Shown: positions 9,182 to 18,449 of the stretch, piece by piece
Layout: every line of letters begins with the position of its first letter
Numbering within the stretch: the stretch's first letter is position 1
Origin: an uncultured Chitinophagaceae bacterium
GTDB lineage: Bacteria; Bacteroidota; Bacteroidia; Chitinophagales; Chitinophagaceae
Direction: 5' to 3'
NCBI GenBank assembly: GCA_903870685.1
Contig: CAIQDX010000004.1
Location: 1 to 64,000 of the forward strand
DNA length: 64,000 nucleotides
Position numbers and translations under genes: made by a program
Notes under the pieces: generated by a model
The model's database searches: none
What the model saw: only the letters and a program-made list of their open reading frames with translations
What the model was told of the DNA's origin: nothing

Positions 9182-9814
9182 ATGACGATGAAGAAATTAT
9201 TTATTATAGCGTTAATAGTTACTGTTGCATCAATCATAAGTTGCAATGATGTACAACGCAAGCCCAGTAATGTTTACATACCAGATATGGCTTACAGCCG
9301 TGCTTATGAAACCTATGCCGACCATAGTAATTTAAAAGATGCCGGTATTAATTATACCAATCTTCCTGTTCCGGGAACCATTGCACGTGGTGAAGAATTT
9401 CCTTTCCCATTAGCAAAAGATGCTGCAGGCGATACAACAAATTATTTTGCATCAAAAAAAATAAAAGGCCCTGTTGATTCTTTATCGAAATCAGAATACA
9501 CAGAAACCGAAAGATTGTATTTAATAAATTGTGGTATTTGTCACGGTGCAAAATTAGATGGCAATGGTCCGTTGTATAAAGGCGGCGAAGGACCATTTGC
9601 TGCAAAGCCTGCTACATTAGTTGGTGATGCTAAATACGAAGCAATGCCGGAAGGACAAATGTTTTATTCGGTGATGTATGGAAAGAATTTGATGGGAAGT
9701 TATGCATCGCAATTAAATCGAAAACAACGTTGGCAGATCATAAAATATATTAAGTTGAAACAAGCAGAAGGTAAAGCACCTGTTGCTGTTGCCAATGCTA
9801 CTGCCAAAAATTAA
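9182..9814 (+). CDS. actE: Alternative complex III mono-heme cytochrome c lipoprotein E
   Basis: 210 residues. The N-terminus has a lipobox (ASIISC), so the mature protein would be lipid-anchored on the periplasmic side. One heme motif, CGICHG, lies near residue 118. A Met in the segment AMPEGQMFYSVMYGKNLMGSY is the probable distal ligand. It carries electrons within ACIII or on to the oxidase. The start may be the ATG at 9182 or the second one at 9188; both keep the whole signal. Confidence 0.9.
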   Translation: MTMKKLFIIALIVTVASIISCNDVQRKPSNVYIPDMAYSRAYETYADHSNLKDAGINYTNLPVPGTIARGEEFPFPLAKDAAGDTTNYFASKKIKGPVDSLSKSEYTETERLYLINCGICHGAKLDGNGPLYKGGEGPFAAKPATLVGDAKYEAMPEGQMFYSVMYGKNLMGSYASQLNRKQRWQIIKYIKLKQAEGKAPVAVANATAKN

Positions 9815-9846
9815 TTACCTTTTTACAACTGATATAAAAGATTAAC

Positions 9847-11073
9847 ATGTCATCTATTAAAGAACAATTTGAAATTCCTGCAAAACTAAAGACTTGGTCA
9901 TATGCCCTGATTGGCGTGGGTTTGCTGGCTTTAATCGTTGGTTTTATTACCAAAGGAAGAGGAACTGAAGAAGAGCAGGCTGTGTTTATTGGTACCATCA
10001 TGTACAATACAATTTTCTGGACATTGGTTACTAATGCAAGTATGTTTTTTATTTGTATCACAACATTAGCAATGGGCGGATGGCAACAATCTTTTCGTAG
10101 AATTCCGGAAGCTATTTCTACAATGGTTCCAATCTTTGGTTCAATAACAGTTGTTGTTTTATTGTATGTAGTTTTTTCCGGCAATCATCATATTTATCAT
10201 TGGTTAGATACAAATGCAGTTGCAAGCGATGAAATATTAAAAGGTAAATCAGGATTTTTAAATGTGAAATTTTTTACCATCTGGACTTTATTAGCTGTTG
10301 GTCTTTGGAGTTTGTTAGGATGGAGAATGAGACAATTAAGCAATGAAGCAGATGTTGCTGCATTCAACGGCGAAACCGGTCCATCATTTATTTGGAGAAA
10401 TACAGTAAGAGCAGCCATGTTTACAGTATGGTTTGCATTAACTGTTGGATCAACTGTTCCATGGTTATGGTTAATGAGTTTAGATGCTCATTGGTACAGC
10501 ACCATGTATAGTTGGTACACTTTTGCAAGTTCATTTGTTAGTGGTATGAGCTTAATTGCATTATGGGTCATTTATATGAAGAACAAAGGATATTTAGAAT
10601 ATACCAATGAAGAACATCTACATGATCTTGGAAAATTCATGTTTGCATTTTCTATCTTCTGGACTTACTTATGGTTCTCTCAATACATGTTGATCTGGTA
10701 TTCAAATCAACCCGAAGAAACATTGTATTTCAAACACAGAGTGCAAGGTGTATACAAAGGAATTTTCTTCTTAAACCTGATCATTAATTTTATTTGTCCC
10801 TTATTAATTTTAATGAAGCGTTCAACTAAAAGAAATTATACACTGGTAACATTTATGGCAGTGTTAATCATCTTTGGGCACTGGATAGATTTTTATCAAA
10901 TGGTAATGGGAAGCATCAGCAAAGAACATGTAACATTAGGCTGGTTAGACTTTGGCATTCTTAGTTTATTTGTTGGATTGATGATATTATTTGTTGCAAA
11001 AGCTTTGGCTAAAAAACCTTTGATCGTAAAATATCATCCATTCTTAAAAGAAAGTATTATTCATCACACATAA
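9847..11073 (+). CDS. actF: Alternative complex III integral membrane subunit F
   Basis: 408 residues with about ten transmembrane helices, paralogous in fold to ActC (quinol:cytochrome c oxidoreductase 'quinone-binding subunit 2'). Family features are the FWTYLWFSQYMLIWYSNQPEE segment and a Trp/His-rich loop with HHIYHWLD. It closes the act gene set, 33 bp after actE and 45 bp before coxB, so the complex and the oxidase are probably transcribed together. ACIII-oxidase supercomplexes of this kind are known from Flavobacterium. Confidence 0.92.
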   Translation: MSSIKEQFEIPAKLKTWSYALIGVGLLALIVGFITKGRGTEEEQAVFIGTIMYNTIFWTLVTNASMFFICITTLAMGGWQQSFRRIPEAISTMVPIFGSITVVVLLYVVFSGNHHIYHWLDTNAVASDEILKGKSGFLNVKFFTIWTLLAVGLWSLLGWRMRQLSNEADVAAFNGETGPSFIWRNTVRAAMFTVWFALTVGSTVPWLWLMSLDAHWYSTMYSWYTFASSFVSGMSLIALWVIYMKNKGYLEYTNEEHLHDLGKFMFAFSIFWTYLWFSQYMLIWYSNQPEETLYFKHRVQGVYKGIFFLNLIINFICPLLILMKRSTKRNYTLVTFMAVLIIFGHWIDFYQMVMGSISKEHVTLGWLDFGILSLFVGLMILFVAKALAKKPLIVKYHPFLKESIIHHT

Positions 11074-11117
11074 TCTTTACAAGTTTTTATTGTTACTTAT
11101 TAAGCAAACCTAACAAC

Positions 11118-12182
11118 ATGACAATTTATCTAACAATAGCAGTAATCATTCTTGTCTTTCTCATCATCTTTCAAATATCGAAAGCAAGCGAATACGTAGG
11201 AATATTAAAAGGCGAAGAACAAAATCGAAAGAATGCCAATAAAGTAAATGGCTTCTTAATGATAAGCTTTTTAATAGTTGGCTTGATCGGTGTTTGGTAT
11301 TGCAATGATTTATTATTTAGTAAAACATTATTGGCACATTCATCTGCAAGTGTACAAGGTGAAAGAGTTGATTCGATGTTATGGATCACATTGGCAATTA
11401 CAGGAATTGTTTTTATCATCACTCAAATATTATTATTCTGGTTTGTTTATAAATATCAGGAAGATGATAAACGCAAAGTTTTTTATTTCGCTCATAGCAA
11501 TAAATTAGAATTTTTATGGACCGCTGTACCAGCCATTGTTTTAACAGGCCTGGTGATTTTTGGTTTGCGTAACTGGTATTATTTTACAAGCGATGCGCCA
11601 AAAGACGCAATGGTTGTAGAAGTTACAGGAAAACAATTTGGATGGATATATCGATATCCGGGAAGTGATAATCAATTTGGAAAAAAATATTATAAAAACA
11701 TAGATCCTGCTTCGAATTCTTTAGGATTAATCTGGAGTGATAATGCAACATTAAATTTAAAAGACGATCCTGCATCGCATGATGATATTGTTACCGAACA
11801 AACCATGTATGTTGTAAAAGGTAAACCTGTAAAATTAATTATCGGTTCACGTGATGTGATACATGATGTTGGTTTATCTCAGTTTCGTTTAAAGATGGAT
11901 GCTGTTCCAGGCATTCCAACTACCATGTGGTTTACACCAAAATTTACCACTGCTGAAATGAAAAAGATCACAGGCAACGAAAATTTCCAATACGAAATAA
12001 GTTGCGATCAAATGTGCGGCAATGGTCATTATTCAATGAAAGGTGTTATTGAAGTTGTTGAACAGGAAGATTATGATTTATGGCTAGCAAAACAAAAACC
12101 ATTGTACTTACAAAGTTTTCCGGATAAAGATCCTAATGCTCCTAAGACCGATAGCACAGCAAAAACGATAGCAAAAAATTAA
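11118..12182 (+). CDS. coxB: Cytochrome c oxidase subunit II
   Basis: 354 residues. There are hydrophobic segments at ~2-20, 46-62, 92-112 and 133-150, more N-terminal membrane segments than the usual two. The cupredoxin domain follows, with the CuA ligands visible: His in VIHDVGLSQF, then C-DQM-C-GNG-H-YS-M. No cytochrome c domain is fused at the C-terminus, which suits direct electron delivery by ActE or ActA. Directly followed by coxA. Confidence 0.94.
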   Translation: MTIYLTIAVIILVFLIIFQISKASEYVGILKGEEQNRKNANKVNGFLMISFLIVGLIGVWYCNDLLFSKTLLAHSSASVQGERVDSMLWITLAITGIVFIITQILLFWFVYKYQEDDKRKVFYFAHSNKLEFLWTAVPAIVLTGLVIFGLRNWYYFTSDAPKDAMVVEVTGKQFGWIYRYPGSDNQFGKKYYKNIDPASNSLGLIWSDNATLNLKDDPASHDDIVTEQTMYVVKGKPVKLIIGSRDVIHDVGLSQFRLKMDAVPGIPTTMWFTPKFTTAEMKKITGNENFQYEISCDQMCGNGHYSMKGVIEVVEQEDYDLWLAKQKPLYLQSFPDKDPNAPKTDSTAKTIAKN

Positions 12183-12245
12183 AAATCATTCGATAGAATT
12201 ATTGTTTGTTGTATTTATAAATTTTTATTTGAACAAAGATTAAAT

Positions 12246-14042
12246 ATGAGTAACGAAGCAAATCTTCATTCACATGATTCGCATGACACAAATCATGAAC
12301 ATCATCATGAAACATTTATTACTAAATATGTGTTCAGTCAGGATCATAAAATGATTGCAAAACAATTCCTCATCACAGGAATGGTTTGGGCTGTTTTAGG
12401 CGGATTGATGAGCGTATTGTTTCGCTTACAATTAGGCTATCCTGATTCGCATTTTTCATGGTTAGAAGATATATTAGGAAAGTGGTGGGTGAAAGACGGA
12501 CAAATCACTCCTGAAGCTTATTATGCTTTGGTTACAACACACGGAACTGTTTTAGTTTTCTTTGTATTAACCGCAGGATTAAGTGGAACGTTTGCAAACT
12601 TTTTAATTCCATTACAAGTTGGCGCAAGAGATATGGCATCGCCATTTATGAATATGCTTTCTTATTGGTTTTTCTTTGCAGCAAGTTGCATCATGCTTTC
12701 TTCCATGTTTGTTGAAACAGGACCATTTAGTGGTGGTTGGACTGCTTATCCTCCGTTAAGTGCATTGGGCAGCGCATCTCCGGGATCTAAGACAGGTATG
12801 GATTTGTGGATCATTGCAATGGCTTTATTTGTTGTTTCATCTTTATTAGGCGGTTTAAATTATATTGTTACTATTTTAAACATGCGCACCAAAGGAATGA
12901 GCATGACGAGATTGCCATTAACTATTTGGGCATTATTTTTCACTGCTGTTTTAGGTGTGTTATCATTCCCTGTTTTATTATCAGGATTTATATTATTAAT
13001 TTTTGATAGAAATTTTGGAACGAGTTTTTATCTCTCTGATATTTTTGTAAACGGTGTTGGTGCTTTACCAAACGAAGGTGGTAGTGCTATTTTATTTCAA
13101 CATTTATTTTGGTTCTTAGGTCATCCTGAAGTGTATATTATTTTATTACCTGCCATGGGAATGGTGAGTGAAATATTATCAGTCAATTCACGTAAACCAA
13201 TCTTTGGTTATATGGCAATGATCGGATCATTATTCTCCATTGCTATTCTTGCATTTTTAGTTTGGGCGCATCATATGTTTGTTACAGGATTGAATCCATT
13301 CCTTGGTTCTATTTTCGTTTTGCTTACTTTGTTAATTGCGGTTCCATCTGCAATTAAAGTATTTAACTGGTTAACTACTTTATGGAGAGGAAATATTCGT
13401 TTCACTCCTGGAATGATGTTCGCCATTGGTTTTGTAAGTTTATTTATTTCTGGTGGATTAACGGGTATTTGGTTAGGTAACTCTGCATTAGATATTCATT
13501 TGCACGATACATATTTTGTTATTGCACACTTCCATATTGTAATGGGTGTTGCATCTATGTTTGGAATGTTTGCAGGCATTTATCATTGGTATCCTAAAAT
13601 GTATGGTAAACATTTAAATAACACTTTAGGTTATATACATTTTTGGATAACTATTGCCGGTGCTTATTTAATTTTCTGGCCAATGCACTATGAAGGTTTA
13701 GCGGGAATGCCGCGTCGTTACTATGATTACAGCAACTGGGAAAGCTTTAAACAATTTGCTGATCTGAACAGATTCATAAGCACTGTTGCAATGATCGTAT
13801 TTGCAACACAATTGTTATTCTTGTTTAATTTCTTCTATTCAATTTTTAAAGGAAGAAAAGTTACATCATTAAATCCTTGGCAATCGAATACTTTGGAATG
13901 GACAACACCACTTCGTCCCGGTCATGGAAACTGGCCTGGAGAAATTCCTGAAGTGTATCGTTGGCCTTATGATTATGGAAAAGATGGACAAGATTTTATT
14001 CCTCAAACAACACCGGTTGGAGAAGAAGAAAGTCATCATTAA
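12246..14042 (+). CDS. coxA: Cytochrome c oxidase subunit I
   Basis: 598 residues with twelve predicted helices. This is the catalytic heme-copper subunit. Characteristic segments are TTHGTVLVFF (low-spin heme His), HLFWFLGHPEVYIILLPAMG (CuB His and the cross-linked Tyr), WAHHMFVTG (the two CuB His) and HDTYFVIAHFHIVMG (heme a3 and heme a His). GHPEVY marks an A-type oxidase with the K and D channels of mitochondrial-like enzymes. The N-terminus is His-rich (HSHDSHDTNHEHHHE). Confidence 0.96.
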   Translation: MSNEANLHSHDSHDTNHEHHHETFITKYVFSQDHKMIAKQFLITGMVWAVLGGLMSVLFRLQLGYPDSHFSWLEDILGKWWVKDGQITPEAYYALVTTHGTVLVFFVLTAGLSGTFANFLIPLQVGARDMASPFMNMLSYWFFFAASCIMLSSMFVETGPFSGGWTAYPPLSALGSASPGSKTGMDLWIIAMALFVVSSLLGGLNYIVTILNMRTKGMSMTRLPLTIWALFFTAVLGVLSFPVLLSGFILLIFDRNFGTSFYLSDIFVNGVGALPNEGGSAILFQHLFWFLGHPEVYIILLPAMGMVSEILSVNSRKPIFGYMAMIGSLFSIAILAFLVWAHHMFVTGLNPFLGSIFVLLTLLIAVPSAIKVFNWLTTLWRGNIRFTPGMMFAIGFVSLFISGGLTGIWLGNSALDIHLHDTYFVIAHFHIVMGVASMFGMFAGIYHWYPKMYGKHLNNTLGYIHFWITIAGAYLIFWPMHYEGLAGMPRRYYDYSNWESFKQFADLNRFISTVAMIVFATQLLFLFNFFYSIFKGRKVTSLNPWQSNTLEWTTPLRPGHGNWPGEIPEVYRWPYDYGKDGQDFIPQTTPVGEEESHH

Positions 14043-14082
14043 AAAACATTGTGCGAAATCATCAGCATAAATAAATAATTCA

Positions 14083-14115
14083 AATGCCCTGATAAATTTT
14101 CGGGGCATTGTTTTT
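14083..14115 (+). terminator. Hairpin terminator after coxA
   Basis: AATGCCC (14083-14089) pairs with GGGCATT (14103-14109), followed by a short T run (TTGTTTTT). It would separate, at least partly, the act-coxBA transcript from ctaB and the subunit III genes. Confidence 0.6.
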
Positions 14116-14143
14116 CGGATCGAATGATTTGATAAAAAAATAA

Positions 14144-15064
14144 ATGGCAAAAACAATTAACACATCAGCTTCTTTATCTTTTGCAATTGTTGCGAAAGTG
14201 AAAGATTATTTTCAACTGATGAAATTCACTTTGAGTTTCACTGTTGTATTTTCTTGTGTGATATGTTTTTTATTAGCACCGGATAATGGTTATAATTTAA
14301 AGATGATTTTACTTTTATTTATTGCAGGAATGTTGGTTGCAGGAAGTGCCAATGCCATTAATCAGGCGGTAGAAAAAGATACTGATGCACAAATGAAACG
14401 CACTAAAATGCGGCCTGTTGCTGATGGAAGAATGAGTCAACGTGAAGCATATATTTTTGCTTTAATCGCCGGTGTGATTGGTGTTTTGATGATGTGGTAT
14501 TTTTTTAATTTATCATCTGCATTAGTTTCTGCATTCAGTTTATTTATTTATGCATACATCTATACACCCTTAAAAACTATAAATTCTGTTGCAGTTTTAA
14601 TTGGTGGTTTTCCCGGTGCATTGCCCTGTTTGATTGGATGGCTTGCAGGTTTTTATAATCAACCAATTAGTTGGACAGGTGGATGGATATTATTTGGCAT
14701 TCAGTTCTTATGGCAGTTCCCGCATTTTTGGGCAATTGCATGGGTGGCTCATAGTGATTATACTAAAGTTGGTTTTAAATTATTGCCAAGCGATAAAGGA
14801 CCCACAAAATTTACAGCACTGCAAGCAATCATGTACAGCGTGTTAATGATACCTGTTGGCATATTGCCATATTATTTTGGAATGACCGGACAAGTAAGTA
14901 TGTGGATCGTAATTGCATGTAATTTATTTATGGTATTTCAATGTATAAGATTATACAGAGAGATGGATGTAAAAGCTGCCAGAAGAGTAATGTTCAGTAG
15001 TTATATTTATTTGCCGATAGTTTTATTGGCGTTGTTGGCAGATAAGCTGCATGTTGCGTTGTAG
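14144..15064 (+). CDS. ctaB: Protoheme IX farnesyltransferase (heme O synthase)
   Basis: 306 residues, nine hydrophobic helices, UbiA superfamily. It farnesylates heme b to heme o, the first step to heme a for the oxidase encoded just upstream. The prenyl-diphosphate binding motif NAINQAVEKDTDAQMKRTKMRP (Asn, Asp and the R-T-K-x-R-P run) and the second loop YTPLKTINSVAVLIGGFPGALP are clear. The partner heme A synthase is at 40 kb. Confidence 0.95.
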   Translation: MAKTINTSASLSFAIVAKVKDYFQLMKFTLSFTVVFSCVICFLLAPDNGYNLKMILLLFIAGMLVAGSANAINQAVEKDTDAQMKRTKMRPVADGRMSQREAYIFALIAGVIGVLMMWYFFNLSSALVSAFSLFIYAYIYTPLKTINSVAVLIGGFPGALPCLIGWLAGFYNQPISWTGGWILFGIQFLWQFPHFWAIAWVAHSDYTKVGFKLLPSDKGPTKFTALQAIMYSVLMIPVGILPYYFGMTGQVSMWIVIACNLFMVFQCIRLYREMDVKAARRVMFSSYIYLPIVLLALLADKLHVAL

Positions 15065-15084
15065 TTGAAGTGTGCGACGCAACT
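15065..15084 (+). repeat. Dispersed intergenic repeat, copy 1
   Basis: TTGAAGTGTGCGACGCAACT begins right after the ctaB stop codon. The same 20 bases occur at 34919-34938, and a 13-base core at 46955-46967. A degenerate relative (AGTGAGTGACACAACGAAG) lies near 56402. The core contains TGCG-A-CGCA, an odd-centred palindrome. Confidence 0.7.
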
Positions 15085-15132
15085 GGAGTTGAGCAAAGAA
15101 CAAAAGTTGATAACAAAAAATAAAAAGTGATA

Positions 15133-15708
15133 ATGACAATCGTGGGATCAAACGAAACAAAAAGAATTCACTCACATAAATTTTTTTTGTGGGCAGCAAT
15201 AGGCAGCATCTGCATGATGTTTGCAGCATTTACCAGTGCTTATATTGTTAAACGCAATCAAAGCAAATGGTTAGATTTTGATTTGCCTAAAGTATTTTGG
15301 TTCTCAACATTAATAATTATTTTAAGCAGCATTACTGTTCATCTTGCTTTAAAAAAAATTAAATCAAACGAAATAAATAAATACAAATCATTCATAATAG
15401 TTACTGCTTTTTTAGGACTTGTATTTTGTGCAATGCAATTGTTTGGTTTTTCTGAATTAAAAGATCATGGCATACAATTATTTGGTTCCGGTAGTAATCC
15501 TGCTGCATCTTTTCTTGGTGTAATTGTTGGATTTCATGTGTTGCATGTTTTAGCCGGTGTGATTGGTATTTTATTTATTTCAATTAGTTCTTTAAACGAT
15601 AAAAAAAATAGTATAAATATTGTGACGATTGAAATGATCAGTACCTACTGGCATTTTGTAGATGTGCTTTGGATATATTTATTCATATTTTTTATGTGGA
15701 TCAGATAA
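15133..15708 (+). CDS. Cytochrome oxidase subunit III-like protein (first of two)
   Basis: About 191 residues with five hydrophobic helices. It has the heme-copper oxidase subunit III signature GFHVLHVLAGVIGI and a C-terminal EMISTYWHFVDVLWIYLF. The ATG at 15133 is preferred to the GTG at 15127. It is shorter than the second copy and only loosely similar to it. Subunit III pairs of this kind are common in Bacteroidota oxidase clusters. It lies between ctaB and the full subunit III gene. Confidence 0.88.
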   Translation: MTIVGSNETKRIHSHKFFLWAAIGSICMMFAAFTSAYIVKRNQSKWLDFDLPKVFWFSTLIIILSSITVHLALKKIKSNEINKYKSFIIVTAFLGLVFCAMQLFGFSELKDHGIQLFGSGSNPAASFLGVIVGFHVLHVLAGVIGILFISISSLNDKKNSINIVTIEMISTYWHFVDVLWIYLFIFFMWIR

Positions 15709-15786
15709 TGAGTTGATTTTTTTACATGAATTTGTTTTATTTTGATGTGATACCAATAAATTTGCGAACATAACCTAACTAAAACT

Positions 15787-16467
15787 ATGTCTACAACAAC
15801 AACAGCGGTACCGGAAAAATTATGGAGCGGAGGTAAAAGTCCCTTCAAAGTAGAGTATGGTAAATTAATGATGTGGTATTTTTTAATGAGTGATGCTTTC
15901 ACTTTTGGTGCTTTTTTGATTGCATACGGAACAACACGTTTTGCAACAAACGGATGGCCTAATCCAAACGAAGTTTTTAAATCGTATCCGTTTGCAAGCG
16001 AAAATGCAAATGCACCATTGGTGTTTGTAAGTATCATGACTTTTATTTTGATCATCAGTTCTGTAACAATGGTATTAGCAGTGCAGGCCGGTCAGCAAAT
16101 GAAAAAGAATGCAGTTGTAATTAATTTAATATTGACCATTATTGGTGGCGCAGCTTTCTTAAGTTGCCAGGCTTGGGAATGGAATCATTTATTTCATGAA
16201 GGTGCTTGGTGGGGAAGGAATCCTTTTCTGAATGCAGATGGAACAGCATCTACAACAAACTTTACTAATTTCTTTTTTACCATCACAGGCTTCCATGGCT
16301 TTCACGTTTTTAGTGGTGTTATCATAAACATTATTATGTTGATCATGACATTGACTGATACATTCGAAAAACGCGGTCATTATTTGATGATCGAGAAAGC
16401 AGGATTATACTGGCACTTTGTAGATCTTGTTTGGGTATTTGTATTTACCTGTTTTTATCTGATCTAA
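15787..16467 (+). CDS. ctaE: Cytochrome c oxidase subunit III (second copy)
   Basis: 226 residues, five helices. Motifs are EWNHLFHEG, FFFTITGFHGFHVFSGVI and YWHFVDLVWVFVFTCFYLI, the usual subunit III core, including the conserved Glu in the membrane region. It lies 78 bp after the first subunit III gene and 32 bp before subunit IV, so it shares their transcript. It stabilises subunit I and its proton entry. Confidence 0.93.
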   Translation: MSTTTTAVPEKLWSGGKSPFKVEYGKLMMWYFLMSDAFTFGAFLIAYGTTRFATNGWPNPNEVFKSYPFASENANAPLVFVSIMTFILIISSVTMVLAVQAGQQMKKNAVVINLILTIIGGAAFLSCQAWEWNHLFHEGAWWGRNPFLNADGTASTTNFTNFFFTITGFHGFHVFSGVIINIIMLIMTLTDTFEKRGHYLMIEKAGLYWHFVDLVWVFVFTCFYLI

Positions 16468-16499
16468 AAAAATTCATCACCTTATTTTAATAATCTAAC

Positions 16500-16928
16500 A
16501 TGGAACATACAGCAGTTGCAGAACATCATGAAGGCGGAAAAAAAGAAGTAATAAGAGTTACCATTATTTTAACCGTATTAACCATCATAGAATTGGCTTT
16601 AGGTTTCGCAATGATGGGAATGGAAAATCAACGTTTACGATTAGCTATTAAAGGAGCAATTGTTATTTTAATGTTGTCGAAAGCCTTTTATATCGTTGGT
16701 TATTTCATGCATTTAAAGCATGAAGTAAAGAATTTAATTATGACCATCGTTGTTCCGTTATTTATTTTCTTTTGGTTTATTTTTTCATTTTTATACGATG
16801 GCAATTCTTTCAAGAATTTAAAAAATACATACGATCCGTATAAAAAAGAATTAAGCACTACAAAAGCTGAAAAGAAAGAAGAAGCAAAAGAAATTAAAAC
16901 AGATGAAAAGAAAAAAGCGGTGGATTAA
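16500..16928 (+). CDS. ctaF: Cytochrome c oxidase subunit IV (prokaryotic type)
   Basis: 142 residues with three hydrophobic helices (~18-38, 48-70, 78-98). The second and third carry the family motif SKAFYIVGYFMHLKHE...FFWFIFSFLYDGN. The C-terminus is an unusual lysine/glutamate-rich tail of about 40 residues (KKELSTTKAEKKEEAKEIK), probably cytoplasmic. It is the last gene before a strong terminator. Confidence 0.88.
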   Translation: MEHTAVAEHHEGGKKEVIRVTIILTVLTIIELALGFAMMGMENQRLRLAIKGAIVILMLSKAFYIVGYFMHLKHEVKNLIMTIVVPLFIFFWFIFSFLYDGNSFKNLKNTYDPYKKELSTTKAEKKEEAKEIKTDEKKKAVD

Positions 16929-16965
16929 TTTTGATTTGATGTTTTCTTTTCAATAAACGTATATC

Positions 16966-16994
16966 AACCATCGCTCAGTGGCGATGGTTTTTTT
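16966..16994 (+). terminator. Strong intrinsic terminator of the oxidase operon
   Basis: AACCATCGC (16966-16974) pairs perfectly over nine base pairs with GCGATGGTT (16981-16989) around the loop TCAGTG, followed by seven T. It overlaps the GTG at 16978 that begins the longest reading frame of the next gene, which argues that this GTG is not the true start. Confidence 0.88.
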
Positions 16995-17007
16995 ATTAAA
17001 ATATTTT

Positions 17008-17826
17008 ATGACAAAAAAAGCATTGTTGGCATTGATGATCGCAGTTTTACTGCCGTTATTATGTTATCTCGTTTTACAAGTGGCGAGTGACGAAGCTGTT
17101 GTTATGCCGAGAAAATTTTTATTGGATAGCGTTATCACAACCATTAAAGATGGTAAGCAAAAGCAGGATAGCATCTGGCATAAAACTTCCGACATAAAAT
17201 TAATTAATCAATTAGGAGATACAGTTAATCTCTACAGCAAGCAGGGAAAAATAATAGTACTCGATTTCTTTTTTACAAGTTGCCGAAGTATTTGTCCGTC
17301 GCTAACACACAACATGGTTAAGTTGCAGCAATCGTTTATAAAAGGTGGCGATGTTAGAAATAAAATAGACACTTCGATTGTACAGTTTGTTTCGATGAGC
17401 ATTGATCCGGAAAGAGATTCTGTTCCTGTTATAAAAAATTATGCCGATCGATTTAATGTTAATCCCGATAATTACTGGATGTTAACCGGAAACAGAGATT
17501 CAATTTATCGATTTGCATTTGAAGAATTGAAGGTTGATAAATTCAGCACCGAACCCATCAATCCCGATTTTGTACATACCAGCCGTTTTGTTTTGATTGA
17601 CAGAGATATGATTGTTCGTGGTTATTACGATGGCCTTGATAGAGACAGCACATCCTTAAAACAATTGGCAAGAGATATTGGTTTGCTGATGTTAGAGAAA
17701 GATAAAAAGCAACCCAGCGCTTTGTTTACAGAGATCATTAGTTTAAAATGGCTGTGGTTAATTATTGTGATACTCGTAATTATTTTTGCGTTGTATTTAT
17801 CTGCCAGACGAAAAATAAATGGATAG
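17008..17826 (+). CDS. SCO-family copper chaperone for cytochrome oxidase
   Basis: About 272 residues. There is an N-terminal membrane anchor, then a thioredoxin-fold domain with the copper/redox motif TSCRSICPSL (CxxxC) and the conserved distal His in HTSRFVLIDRD. A second hydrophobic segment closes the protein (LWLIIVILVIIFALYL), leaving a short basic tail. It probably helps deliver copper to the CuA site of subunit II. The start at 17008 is chosen because the upstream GTG lies inside a terminator. Confidence 0.92.
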   Translation: MTKKALLALMIAVLLPLLCYLVLQVASDEAVVMPRKFLLDSVITTIKDGKQKQDSIWHKTSDIKLINQLGDTVNLYSKQGKIIVLDFFFTSCRSICPSLTHNMVKLQQSFIKGGDVRNKIDTSIVQFVSMSIDPERDSVPVIKNYADRFNVNPDNYWMLTGNRDSIYRFAFEELKVDKFSTEPINPDFVHTSRFVLIDRDMIVRGYYDGLDRDSTSLKQLARDIGLLMLEKDKKQPSALFTEIISLKWLWLIIVILVIIFALYLSARRKING

Positions 17827-17831
17827 TATTA

Positions 17832-17862
17832 AGCTGCGAGCCAAGAGCTATGAGCTGCGAGC
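17832..17862 (+). repeat. Short direct repeat AGCTGCGAGC
   Basis: AGCTGCGAGC occurs at 17832-17841 and again at 17853-17862, with a related AGAGCTATG between them, so the unit recurs about every 10-11 bp. It fills the 73-bp gap between the SCO and DUF420 genes. Confidence 0.6.
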
Positions 17863-17899
17863 AAAACCAACCAATAAACAACTAAACTAATAAACCAAC

Positions 17900-18442
17900 A
17901 TGTTACAGGCAAGCATTAAAAAAAACGATTCGCAGGCAAAAATTTTAATCGGTATTTTTTCTTTTGTTGTTTTTGCAGCGGTGGTGTTGTTAAGCAAGTT
18001 TAAATTAAATCTCGATCTTGGTTTTAATGTGCATGTGTTTGCAACGGCCAATGCAATTATTAATTCCATCATTGCAGTTTTATTAGTAGCAGCATTAATT
18101 GCAGTGAAGAATAAAAATTACCTCCTGCACAAAAAATTAATGTTTGCTGCATTGATATTATCGGTTATTTTTTTAGTGAGTTATATTGCCCATCATTTAC
18201 TGGCAGGCGAAACAAAGTTTGGCGGAACGGGAACCATAAAAATTATTTATCTCATCATTCTCTTTACGCATATTTTTTTAGCGGCTATTATTTTACCTTT
18301 TATTTTATTTACTGCTTACCGTGCATTAACCGCCGAATTTGATGCACATAAAAAACTCGCAAAATATACATGGCCTTTATGGTTCTATGTTGCAGTAACA
18401 GGGCCGGTGGTGTATTTGATGATTAGCCCGTATTATCGATAA
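17900..18442 (+). CDS. DUF420 membrane protein
   Basis: 180 residues with five hydrophobic helices. The family is recognised by histidines in and near helices: LHKKLMFAALIL, SYIAHHLLAGET, LFTHIFLAAIILPF and a C-terminal HKKLAKYTWPLWFYVAVTGPVVYLMI. Proteins of this type are commonly found beside SCO and oxidase genes and are thought to help oxidase assembly, but the activity is not established. Convergent with the next gene, 7 bp apart. Confidence 0.85.
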   Translation: MLQASIKKNDSQAKILIGIFSFVVFAAVVLLSKFKLNLDLGFNVHVFATANAIINSIIAVLLVAALIAVKNKNYLLHKKLMFAALILSVIFLVSYIAHHLLAGETKFGGTGTIKIIYLIILFTHIFLAAIILPFILFTAYRALTAEFDAHKKLAKYTWPLWFYVAVTGPVVYLMISPYYR

Positions 18443-18449
18443 TTATATT

